DNA of 64,000 bases from Euborellia annulipes (Eukaryota; Arthropoda; Insecta; Dermaptera; Anisolabididae): NCBI GenBank assembly GCA_023213315.1, contig JAKCPI010016644.1, forward strand, positions 24,783 through 88,782, read 5' to 3'. The notes beneath the pieces are model-generated. The model was given only the letters and a program-made list of their open reading frames with translations, searched no databases and had not been told where the DNA came from. This document shows, piece by piece, positions 55,856 to 64,000 of the stretch; within the stretch, counting starts at the first letter, position 1; each line of letters opens with the position of its first letter. A program made the position numbers and the translations under genes.

Positions 55856-56247
55856 TAGGGTCCGACCGAAACAAGATTTTCAGCCGAAACCGAATATTCG
55901 GCCTCAATCTTAGTTTCGGCCGAAACAGTACGTAACCGAAACCGAAACTTGTATTTCCTATTAAAAATTCATATCATTTTTTTTTTTTTTTGAAATTTTT
56001 TCCGCCCTGTGGAAAATTTTTTTTCCCCCTCCCGTGAAAATCATTTTACATTTTTTTTTTTTTAGGGAGACTAAATTTTTTTCTCCCTCAAGTTTGCAAA
56101 TCATTTGACCTTTTTTTTTTTGCCTGCGAGTCTCATTCCATCTTTTCAGACTCAGGTTTCGGCCCGCCGAAAGGTTCGGCTACTTTTTGGCCGAAACCAG
56201 GATTTTTGGCCGAAACTAGCCGAAACCGAATATTAGGTCAGTTCCTA
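55856..56247 (-). mobile_element. hAT-like MITE, family CCGAAACC, complete
   Basis: Starts TAGGGTCCGACCG and ends GTCAGTTCCTA. Identical flanks ATAAATAG at 55848-55855 and 56248-56255. Same word-iterated body, inverted relative to 12710. Confidence 0.92.
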
Positions 56248-56401
56248 ATAAATAGGAAAACTTGCTGGCATCTAACCAGAATTTTTCTTTTCACAATAAC
56301 GTAGGCCCAATTACTCTAAATAGCTCATTTTTACTTTCTCTTACCCTATATATTCATATTCTTAGGGTATGTAATATTTGAAATTTATTTAATAATATAT
56401 T

Positions 56402-56510
56402 TAATTCTTCCGGTAGCACATAACCCATTCCGCCAGCCCCTTTACTGCCGATCCCGCACCGCGGGAATAATAAAGGCAAAGAAAGAAGAAGAAGAAGAAG
56501 TATTTCTTAT
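56402..56510 (-). repeat. GAA-adjacent dispersed repeat
   Basis: On minus: (CTT)n then CCTTTATTATTCCCGCGGTG and CGGGATCGGCAG. Phrases like this recur in arthropod non-LTR or SINE sequences; I am not certain of the class. Confidence 0.35.
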
Positions 56511-56519
56511 CTTCGATTA

Positions 56520-57610
56520 AATAACCTTCCGAGTTTGACATTTTTAAGTTAATTTTCGGCATAAGCTGTTTCTTGCACATGTCTGCTTGTGCCATGGAAT
56601 TTATACATGCTTGTATGCACATGTATGCTTGTCAAGTTTGCAGTTACCTGCCGCCTTTACAATTATCTATTAAAACATGAGTTATGCACTTTATAAAGGA
56701 CATTGAAGAAGTGACGTTGTATCATTTATAAAATCGCATACTATTAGTATATTGTAGCCCTATAATCCCTCCTTCATTTTACAATAATAGCTTTACAAGT
56801 AACCATCTCTATACCGTATTCATATCCCTTTTTATTTTATCCATTTAATTTAATCATTCATAATTAAAGAATGGTAATTCCAAAAACAGAAACCGCTTTG
56901 ATTGCAGCTTTTGTTTTAATAACATAATAAAATCACAAAAAAAAAAAAAATTAAATTCAATTGGGATTTGAAGCGGTTTCCATTTTCCTCTGAGAGCAGC
57001 TAATTTCCAAATCTCAAAACGTGAGGGAGAAGAGGATTTTTATAAAAAAAAAAAAATTATTCCCTTTAATAACTAAAATTTGATTATTCAAAAGATAAGT
57101 GAATAATCAAATTTATTTATCTCGCGTCCTTAATAAAAAAAAAATTCCAAATATGAATCTAAACTGTTGATTTTATTAAATTAATTTTCAAACTTGATTT
57201 TGATGATTATGGTTTAGATTTATAAACCATGTCTGTCTGTATGTCTGTCTGTCTACCCAGTCTACTATCTCTAATTTAAACTTGTTGTTTGAGATTTAAT
57301 TGTCGCTTTTGGTCATTAGATGAAATGTTGTTGTTTGTTCAAAATTTATAATAACGATCTATTTGTTTTTGGTGCGTGTCCTGCCGCCACATGGATGTAT
57401 TTTTGTTAGTTGATTTCTATTTTATCTGCTTCATTTAACAGGTGCTTTGAAAAAATGATTAATAAATTGGGTTTAGTTCATTTTATCTTTTGTTAATATA
57501 AAACTAAATAAAATATTACAGAATCATGTCCTATTTATTTATTTGGCATAAATTTAAATAAATCAAACAAAAAAAAAAAAAAATGCAGTCCTACACGGTA
57601 CAGAAGTGAA
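56520..57610. other. unassigned AT-rich stretch
   Basis: (GTCT)n near 57230-57250. No gene. Confidence 0.4.
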
Positions 57611-57617
57611 AGTTGTA

Positions 57618-57735
57618 AATTTATATTTTTTAGTATTGCTGTTTTTGTATTATTTTATTAAATGGGTGGGGGGGGGGCGTTATATGATTAAATATTTTAA
57701 GGGAGGCGTTGTAACATAAAGTTTGGAAACCACTG
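57618..57735 (+). mobile_element. hAT MITE right half (family of 59832..60109)
   Basis: TTGTATTATTTTATTAAATG, a G run, AAGGGAGGCGTTGTAACATA and the end AGTTTGGAAACCACTG. The left half is missing. Confidence 0.7.
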
Positions 57736-57779
57736 GCCTAAAGTAAGACTCATTCTAGAAAATTATACTATGTGTAAAA

Positions 57780-57870
57780 CCCAAAGGCGGATCCAGGGAA
57801 GTTTTTCAGGGTTTTAATTTTTTTCTGGCTAGACGCAAAGCTCGCCGAGGGCGATAGCATTGTTAATTAT
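57780..57870. repeat. hAT-like and Helitron-like end scraps
   Basis: CAAAGGCGGATCCAGGGAAG looks like a hAT end. GGCTAGACGCAAAGCTCG resembles the Helitron 3' area near 45320. Confidence 0.35.
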
Positions 57871-57879
57871 TTTATTTAT

Positions 57880-58490
57880 TAAGATTGGATTAGGGGTTGA
57901 AAAATTGAAAAAAAAAAAAATGTTTTTTAAATTTATTTTAGCTAATTCGAAGCCAAATAAATAGAAAACATTCAAAAAATAGCGTTGATTATTATTTTGA
58001 TTAGGAGGGGGGGATGAAGGGTTGATTATTTAAGAAAAGCCTTGGAATATTCCAAATCACTTGTTGACATTTTATTCCAGCTCTAAATATAGTTAGATTA
58101 GAGAAAAATGTATTTTTTTTACTTTTAATAAAAAGGGAATTGCTATGTTCATTTTTTTATTCCTACACGAAGAGATAAGAGACAAGTTTCTCTCGTTCAG
58201 TCGAGAGCGTGGCCTGACGGCAGGCGCTGACCTCTGCTCTGTTTAAGTTGTGTTTTAAGTGAATAAAAGTGAATTATTAATATAGTGTAACCCACCCTGA
58301 CCACCGTCAGTGAACACACCCTCTTGAGAGTCTTATTAAAGGTAATTATTATGCATTTTATCGTTGAGAAAAAAAATGATAGAAACAAATAATTTGACTG
58401 CGAAAAACGAATCTTTTGAATATGAAATTAAATATTTTGTATTGAAAGGGGAGGGGGAGTGGGAATAGGTGTCATTGAAAAAAAATTAGT
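57880..58490. other. unassigned; small low-copy patch
   Basis: 58186-58345 is GC-richer (GTTCAGTCGAGAGCGTGGCC, GACCACCGTCAGTG) and resembles neither SINE nor MITE. TTCAGTC could be an initiator, but no downstream element fits. Confidence 0.3.
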
Positions 58491-58499
58491 TTTTTTTTG

Positions 58500-58782
58500 T
58501 CTTTTTTTTAAACACTCACACTTTTTTTATTCACACTCAACACACACACACAGACATTCACAGTCTTTTTGATAACTCAGGCTGTATAAGACTTATACGA
58601 TAACTGTTATTATTTAATATTATTTATTTATATTCGTTATTAATTAATGATATACATATTGGGAGTCCAGGCATTTCTATTTAAGCCATTTGATATCCAT
58701 TTCGGACTGCCAGGGGTCCGAACCCGCGACATTTGGTATAGAAGGTAGACACGCTACCAACTACACCAAGCCTGAGGGCATT
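58500..58782 (-). mobile_element. tRNA-derived SINE, family SINE-1
   Basis: A box TTGGTGTAGTTGGTAGCG and B box GCGGGTTCGGACCCC on minus. The hairpin is partly deleted. The tail has TGAGTTATCAAAAAG and a TG-rich end. Confidence 0.8.
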
Positions 58783-58789
58783 TTTTAAA

Positions 58790-59400
58790 TCTTTTCTTAA
58801 GTCACCATTATATTCTTTCTAAATGGCCTATATTTTTGTTAATCAAATTTCCTTAATATACTTTTACACATGGGGGTGGATTAAGGGTTGAAAATTAAAA
58901 TAAAATAATTTCAAATTAAATTAAAAATTAAAATAATTATTTATAAATGTATTCAAATTATTTTGAGAGCAATTTCGCAGTGAAGGCTCGCATTTCCTTA
59001 AAGGGGGGGAGGTAGAAGGCATTAACCAGGGGGGTTAATGCCCCATCCCCTATAATGCACAAAGATATTAATGTTTTTTAATACTTTTACTAAAAAATAA
59101 GTGCATTCCGTTTGAGTTAAAATTTATTTTCAATATTTAGCAAATAGTATAGTAGGATAGAAACATGACATTCATAGAAACATGACATTCTAAAATTTCT
59201 TATTACTGGGGCGGAATTAATTTTTGAAGATTTCGAAACTCTCATAAACAGATATTAATAACACAGGGTAACTTAGGAGCCCATCGAACCCTTGCAGAAG
59301 TTTGTAGAGATTTCATTAGGTAGAAAAGTAAGATATGATTAGTCCACTTAGAATTTTACTGGGGTGAGTTACCCCATCTTTTTGTATTATAGAACTAATC
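58790..59400. other. unassigned stretch
   Basis: A 16-bp direct duplication, ATAGAAACATGACATTC-like, at 59157-59192. G-rich/C-rich pair at about 59003-59050. No gene. Confidence 0.35.
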
Positions 59401-59417
59401 TCAATTCGGATTTGAAT

Positions 59418-59570
59418 TTTTACTTTCTCCTTTCTGAATCCAAAAAAATGGTTTTCGCGACATGGTCTGTCTGTGTGTCTGTTTCAATTTAAAGCATGAA
59501 GGAATTGAGCTAGGAGGTTGAAATTTTATATATAAGTTAGGCACTCTCCAAGGGCGTGAAAAAAAAGATT
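59418..59570 (+). repeat. M1 fragment
   Basis: TTTTTACTTTCTCC, GGTTTTCGCGACATGGTCTG, AAAGCATGAAGGAATTGAGC. Confidence 0.65.
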
Positions 59571-59584
59571 TGAAAAAAATATTT

Positions 59585-59808
59585 TTCTTCAGGAATGAAC
59601 GTTAGAAGAAAAGGCAACTAGAATTTTTTCTTTAAAAATATATTTTAACAGCTGACGTTTCAGCTTTGGTCAAAGCCATCCTCGGAGCTGATAGTGGTCA
59701 TCCGGGGATGGCTTTGACCAAGGCCGAAACGTAAGCTGTTAAAATATATTTTTAAAGAAAAATTTTGGTTTCGTTTTCTTCTAACTTTCATTCCTGATAC
59801 AAATTCTA
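59585..59808. mobile_element. palindromic hammerhead-like element
   Basis: Arms share AGGAATGAACGTTAGAAGAA at the left and its complement near 59785-59800. Cores at 59654..59685 (minus, CCGAGGA then GAAACGTC) and 59702..59733 (plus, CCGGGGA then GAAACGTA) both have damaged CTGANGA. Confidence 0.75.
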
Positions 59809-59831
59809 CCAGCCATAAAATACCCTTATAC

Positions 59832-60109
59832 CAGCGTTTTCCAAACTGAGAGGCTGCCTCCCTGGGGAGGCGCGGACTTGTCTAAGGGGAGGCGCGAATA
59901 TTGGCCACCAGGACCAATTTTCCAAATGATTGCTAGTTTTAATATAAATAAGAATAAATAAAAAAAAATATTTTTATATAAATTTATATTTTTTAGCTTT
60001 AAAAATTTTTGTTTTTGTATTATTTTATAAAATGGTGGGGGGGGGGGAGGCGTCATAAGATTAATTATTTTTAAGGGAGGCATGGTAACATAAACTTTGA
60101 AAACCACTG
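59832..60109. mobile_element. hAT MITE, CAGCGTTTTCCAAACT ends
   Basis: CAGCGTTTTCCAAACT at left, AACTTTGAAAACCACTG at right. Contains GGGGAGGCGCG and a G run. Target duplication poorly preserved (CCTTATAC, CTTTAGAC). The ORF at 59826..60107 is a shadow. Confidence 0.75.
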
Positions 60110-60114
60110 CTTTA

Positions 60115-60590
60115 GACTATTCATGTTGGCTATATAAATGTAAAAAAATATTAAAACTCCTAGTCAAATAGAAAAATACTCTCAAATTTATTTCCATTAA
60201 ACAATTTTAAAGAAGCCACATTAGAGCAAAATATGTTTCCTCTCTCCCCTTTTATTTGGGTTGCCTAACTTTTTGAATTTCATTCGACTAAAAGTTGAAG
60301 GAATTGAAGCCAAAAGAGCGAAGGGGTGAGTGAAACGGGAGGGCAGAGGGTTGTAAAAGGGCAGAAAGGTGGAGGAGATGCAAACAAACTTTGGATTATC
60401 GAGTTTCCAAAAGGATATAAGCGTACATAGTCGACGTATGGAAGGGGACATAGAAAGAGAGAAGCCAATACGAATCAAATGGATTTTCATTTCGTTATTT
60501 TTTTAAAATCTTCCTATTTTTTTATACTCTTTTATTTTAAATACTTTTGTCTCTTTGAAAAACTGACTGAAATTTTTTAAAAAATTGAAC
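60115..60590. other. unassigned stretch
   Basis: Two overlapping minus ORFs (60221..60490, 60280..60468) have no recognised motif. The text is of moderate complexity. Confidence 0.3.
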
Positions 60591-60770
60591 AACAGTCACC
60601 ACAATCCTTGCAGTTAAGCAATGTCAACCGCGGGGAAAGCTCGGGATTGGTGACCCCGAGCAATCAGCGTGTGGAAAGTCTCCCGGTATAATGTAATTTA
60701 AAAAGTATATAATAAAGTCATACCCCTAAATGGCCTCAGTTGCCGAAAAGGGTTTTAAAAAAATATATTG
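60590..60770 (+). mobile_element. 5S rRNA-derived SINE
   Basis: CAGTTAAGCAATGTC, CTCGGGATTGGTGACC and CCCGAGCAATCAGCGTG follow the order of the internal part of 5S rRNA (GTTAAGC, then GGATGGGTGACC). A tail CTAAATGGCCTCAGTTGCCG then AAAAG closes it; this is the same tail as in SINE-1. Confidence 0.7.
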
Positions 60771-60771
60771 G

Positions 60772-60900
60772 TATGGGTCAAGGGTCCGGTGGTCTGGTGC
60801 AATTGACAGCACATCGATATCCCGGAAAGGCTGGAGATCCTGGGTTCGATTCCCAGGGGCCATGGTGCGTTTGACCTCGTCAATAAAAACACTCACACTC
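60772..60900 (+). mobile_element. tRNA-derived SINE, family SINE-2
   Basis: A box TGGTCTGGTGCAATTGAC, B box TGGGTTCGATTCCCAGG, then GACCTCGTCAATAAAAACAC and an ACTCACACTC end. It directly follows the 5S SINE. Confidence 0.75.
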
Positions 60901-61049
60901 TTGTTAAATATATCAATGACTCAGTTAAAGTCCCATTCGAGGTATTTTGAATACTATTATCTTATTCAAAAATATAGATCTCTAAAATTCTATGTGGAGA
61001 TTTTGAGGTTCCCTGACTGCATTTTACTTATCTAATGCAAATTGTCAAG

Positions 61050-61172
61050 TTTGGCCCTAAGATGCTCTGGGAAACTAAATATATCTCGGCACAAAAAAAT
61101 CTGGTGTGGCAAGCACAGTACACTACTTTCAATTACCGAAGGGTAAAGTGGTGTGAGACCAGATTTTTTCTA
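61050..61172 (+). repeat. M1 3' hairpin copy
   Basis: AAACTAAATATATCTCGGCA, AAAAATCTGGTGTGGCAAGC and a closing GTGTGAGACCAGATTTTTTC. Confidence 0.7.
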
Positions 61173-61174
61173 TT

Positions 61175-61456
61175 CTATTTTCTATAGGCCTAATAAATAT
61201 TTGATATTAATTTTTTTTTTTTTTTTTTTTTAATTAAAAAAAAAAATCATTTTTATTGAATTTCTAAATTATTAAATGTATATAAACCTACTTTGGAATT
61301 ATTTATCGCACTTTTATTATTTTTAACAAAAAAAATTACTAAAAACTGATAAGGGATATTTATATTGTTTTCAAAACGGTGGGGAGTTTATAGGCCTATC
61401 TACTGTTTCCCCCATGTTGACAAACATTTTTCATAGAATAGCTAGTATTTGAAATA
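61175..61456. other. unassigned AT-rich stretch
   Basis: T run 61212-61230; nothing else. Confidence 0.4.
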
Positions 61457-61458
61457 TA

Positions 61459-61651
61459 CAGGGTGTTTCAAAAAGAATATACGTTTTTTGAAAGCATATA
61501 TTTATTAAACTTTAAGACATTCGAATATGCAACTTGACACACATATTTAGGAACCTTTTAAGTTCAGATTACAGATGTTCAATATCTCCTCCATCAGCGA
61601 CACGAACAATATCAATATCACAGCGACGTATATTCTTTTTGAAACACCCTG
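61459..61651 (-). mobile_element. mariner/IS630-type MITE with transposase C-terminal remnant
   Basis: Termini CAGGGTGTTTCAAAAAGAAT and its complement, TA on both sides (61457-61458, 61652-61653). On minus the right arm reads RRCDIDIVRVADGGDIEHL and a stop, like the usual CRVTNGAHIEHL end of IS630-type transposases. So it is an internal-deletion product. Confidence 0.8.
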
Positions 61652-61859
61652 TAATTTATTTTGCAAGATCTATTGATATTATCATAATTATAGATGAAAT
61701 CAAGTCTCAAGAAGGGTCGTTACGTATGCTTACGTTTGAATGAATCCTTGGGAGGGAACTTCTATCACGGTTCATATTTTGTACTTTCCTCTGGTTTAAG
61801 CAATAAAATTTTTTTTTTCTAGAGACAAAACACTCTTCAAATATTAATTAAGTATTGTA

Positions 61860-61873
61860 TTTTGTTGTTACAG
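61860..61873 (+). promoter_or_regulatory. splice acceptor of the IMD exon
   Basis: Pyrimidine-rich TTTTGTTGTTACAG directly before the exon. A further T run lies at about 61809-61819. Confidence 0.75.
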
Positions 61874-61966
61874 GAGCGGCTGCAGCTTCTCGTCTTTACG
61901 TCGAGGCGATCACGAAATTGGCAAGGCAAGCTCAACAAGGCACCTGGGGCGGCTCTCAGGATATCG
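61874..61966 (+). CDS. internal exon of IRSp53/BAIAP2-like gene (IMD domain)
   Basis: The exon encodes (G)AAAASRLYVEAITKLARQ then AQQGTWGGSQDI(G). This fits the IMD/I-BAR helix bundle segment of IRSp53 (BAIAP2) and MIM (MTSS1), where AA..YFDAL-K-GE-A.....ELG stands at the same place. IMD proteins bind phosphoinositide membranes, bend them outward and link Rac/Cdc42 to actin. The acceptor TTTGTTGTTACAG ends at 61873 and the donor GGTGAGT starts at 61967. Both junctions fall after codon base 1 (phase 1), so the 93-nt exon could be skipped in frame. The WGG wording looks closer to insect IRSp53 than to MIM (inference from memory). Neighbouring exons are outside the window or not found. Confidence 0.8.
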
Positions 61967-63115
61967 GTGAGTTTATCTTAAAAATACTGGTACTCCCTCA
62001 TTATAGCCATGGTAAAAAAATCTTATTTCTCAAAACCAATTCAAAAATTTCTTTTATTATTTTGAATTAACAAAACAAACTATTTTACCATTACTCCTGG
62101 ATTCCTATGCAATTGCACTCTGCCATTTGGGCTGCCTAATTACCGGGCTTTAGTCTCAATACTATTGCAATAGATGATACGTCCCTGTAAACAAATTTTT
62201 CATTTCAATCATACCACCTTGGTACTCTGATTCAAATTTTATATTACATATTTTTGCATATTTAGAAAATACTGCATAAAGTTTTCTATTTGAATCATAG
62301 TGCATATTTTGAACGTATTTCGGTAAAATATTTTATTTTATTTTTTTAATCCCGTGGAGGAAGATACACGTACAATCACTTTACAATCAATTTTAATTTC
62401 CCTAATAAATTATAATTTTATTTTAATTTATCACTAAATGTATAATACGATATAATAGATCTGTTTGTTTCCGTTGCCATTAGAGTATAATTTACACATT
62501 TTGCCCTGCGTCTGTTCGTTTCATTTTTGCACGCTAAGTGTACGCTAGCAAAACTTACACATTTTGGCCAAGATAGCGCCTGGCAAGTGAAACGAACAAA
62601 CCTAATAAAAGAAAATATAGTAAGTTATATTTATGTTCATTATATGAACTACACATATTATATGTAGGTCTATATGATACATTTCCATGCAATATCAGTT
62701 GATTTTAATTAATTTTCAATTAGGCTAATTTCATAATCATTTCTCTAATTGATTTTAATTTAATAATAAATCGTAATCATTATCATTAATTTAATCTTAA
62801 TAGATGCATTTAGTACAATTTAAATTTCTTGTTTAAAAAATAACGCCAGGGTATAACATTCACCCAACAATTTAAAAGAAAATCTGGTTTATGGCACATA
62901 TCCAAATTTCTGACATTATATATTAGGGGTTTACTCCACGACGATCAACTAAAAATTGATCTTGGATTAATTTCACTCAATCTCGATAGACAGATAATAT
63001 TAATATGAGCATATATAAAATTGATAAAAAATACCTCATATCTGGGAATACAAAGATACTAGCCGCGCTACCCTCTACGGACGGGCCCTCACTTTACACA
63101 TGCCCAGACACATCG
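61967..63115. other. intron, no element recognised
   Basis: AT-rich sequence after the donor site. 62500-62600 has an inverted TTGTTCGTTTC / GAAACGAACAA pair (about 62514 and 62597) enclosing ACACATTTTG words; it may be a small MITE. Confidence 0.4.
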
Positions 63116-63121
63116 ACGAAA

Positions 63122-63771
63122 AGAAAAAAAATCTGGTGTGACTAGCGCACACAACTTTCTCTTACCTTCGGTAATCGAAAGTTGTCTTCTGTGCTTGTCA
63201 CACCAGATTTTTGTGTCGACATATATTTAGTTCCCGACAGTACGGTACATTCGAATTTCAAGATGTAAAATTTATAAGTATGAGAAAATATTTATATTTT
63301 GTTACCATGGCAACCATTTCTCCTATCTTTTCTATGGAATACAAGAGTAAAGTGATCTTCAGAAGATTTCAATGACAAAATGAGAATATACATTTTAAAG
63401 AGAATCTAAAAAATAATTGATTTTTGAATTAAAAAAAATTGTTGGAGCGAATTTAGAGAAAATCAGAAAAAAACTGAAAAAGTACATCAGTAAAGTACTA
63501 GTACTTTTTGGCCAATTTTGTTCAAAAGGATATTTTCGCCTCTTGGAGAGGTGGCTAACTTAAATATAAAATTTCAACTTCGTAGCTCTTTTCGTTCTTG
63601 AGATATTTTGTTCACACACAGACAGACCATGTCGCGAAAACCACTTTTTTGGATTCAGGGGACCTCAAAACGTGTATATCCATCAAAATCTCGACATCGA
63701 ATTTTTGACATGAATCCAATACTTTCTCTCTATATATATATTACATATATACATAGGTAAGAGAAAGTAAA
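63122..63771 (-). mobile_element. M1 element, complete unit
   Basis: Terminal hairpin at 63127-63215, X-box GTTACCATGGCAAC at 63301-63314, AGTAAAGTACTAGTACTTTT block near 63490. The 5' hairpin ends AGGTAAGAGAAAGTAAAA at about 63773. A minus-oriented counterpart of 5959..6647. Confidence 0.8.
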
Positions 63772-63781
63772 AATAGAGTTT

Positions 63782-64000
63782 TTTTTTTTAAACATTCACA
63801 CTTTTTTTCTCATTCACACTCACATTCATACAGTCTTTTCGGCAACTCAGGCCATATAAGACTTTTTACGATATCCGTTATTAAATAATTTATCTATTAG
63901 GGGTCCAGGCATTCTTATTTAAGCCATTTGGTATCCAATTGGCTTAAATAAAATCATCGGACTGCCTGGGGTCGAACCCGCGACGTTTGGTATATGAGGT
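63782..64000 (-). mobile_element. tRNA-derived SINE, family SINE-1, cut by window end
   Basis: TG-rich tail, TGAGTTGCCGAAAAG, perfect ATTTAAGCCATTTGG hairpin and the B box. The A box lies past the window edge. Confidence 0.8.

Noticed and set aside
58186..58345. Core promoter with TTCAGTC initiator
   Set aside because: No downstream promoter element at the required spacing and no TATA box; too weak to call.
60221..60490. 89-codon minus-strand ORF
   Set aside because: An overlapping ORF of similar length in another frame and no conserved pattern.

Overview
This is a eukaryotic, AT-rich, repeat-dominated window with almost no coding sequence. The one confident host-gene piece is a single 93-nt exon at 61874..61966 (+). 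It encodes part of the IMD/I-BAR helix bundle of an IRSp53/BAIAP2-type protein and lies between a good splice acceptor and a good donor. The other ORFs of 60-150 codons are shadows of repeats, of homopolymer runs or of simple repeats. An arthropod genome, perhaps a crustacean, is the best guess. It rests on the insect-like wording of the IMD exon, a degenerate copy of a multicopy protein family familiar from arthropod genomes (46340..46660) and the mix of mariner, Helitron, hAT and tRNA-SINE elements. I cannot name the species.

Layout. 1-7 kb: hAT-type MITEs, a palindromic mariner, a tRNA-derived SINE, a TA-flanked MITE and one element (M3) split by another (M1). 8-10.7 kb: convergent SINEs, a palindromic hammerhead element and two M1 copies. 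11.3-15.2 kb: several hAT MITEs with 8-bp target duplications, nested inside each other. 16-24 kb: SINEs, a TTAA-flanked MITE, hammerhead-like palindromes and Helitron ends. 25-26.8 kb and 33.4-35 kb: foldback elements made of one iterated short word around a tRNA-like core. 29.8-32.8 kb: four transposons nested in each other, with readable target duplications. 36-50 kb: hAT MITEs, an inverted Helitron pair, a degenerate gene and dispersed repeats. 50-60 kb: a dead LINE reverse transcriptase, M1 copies and hAT MITEs. 60-64 kb: 5S- and tRNA-derived SINEs, a mariner-like MITE, the IMD exon and a final M1 plus SINE.

The genes do not form an operon or pathway. The window reads as a long intron, or intron plus 5' flank, of the IRSp53-like gene, filled by non-autonomous transposons. 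Two themes stand out. First, many unrelated families occur here as inverted (head-to-head or tail-to-tail) pairs. Second, several foldback families are composed almost wholly of one iterated palindromic word, and three of them carry a tRNA-like core. Hammerhead-type ribozyme cores lacking stem III recur at several loci; this class is known from Penelope-like retroelements.
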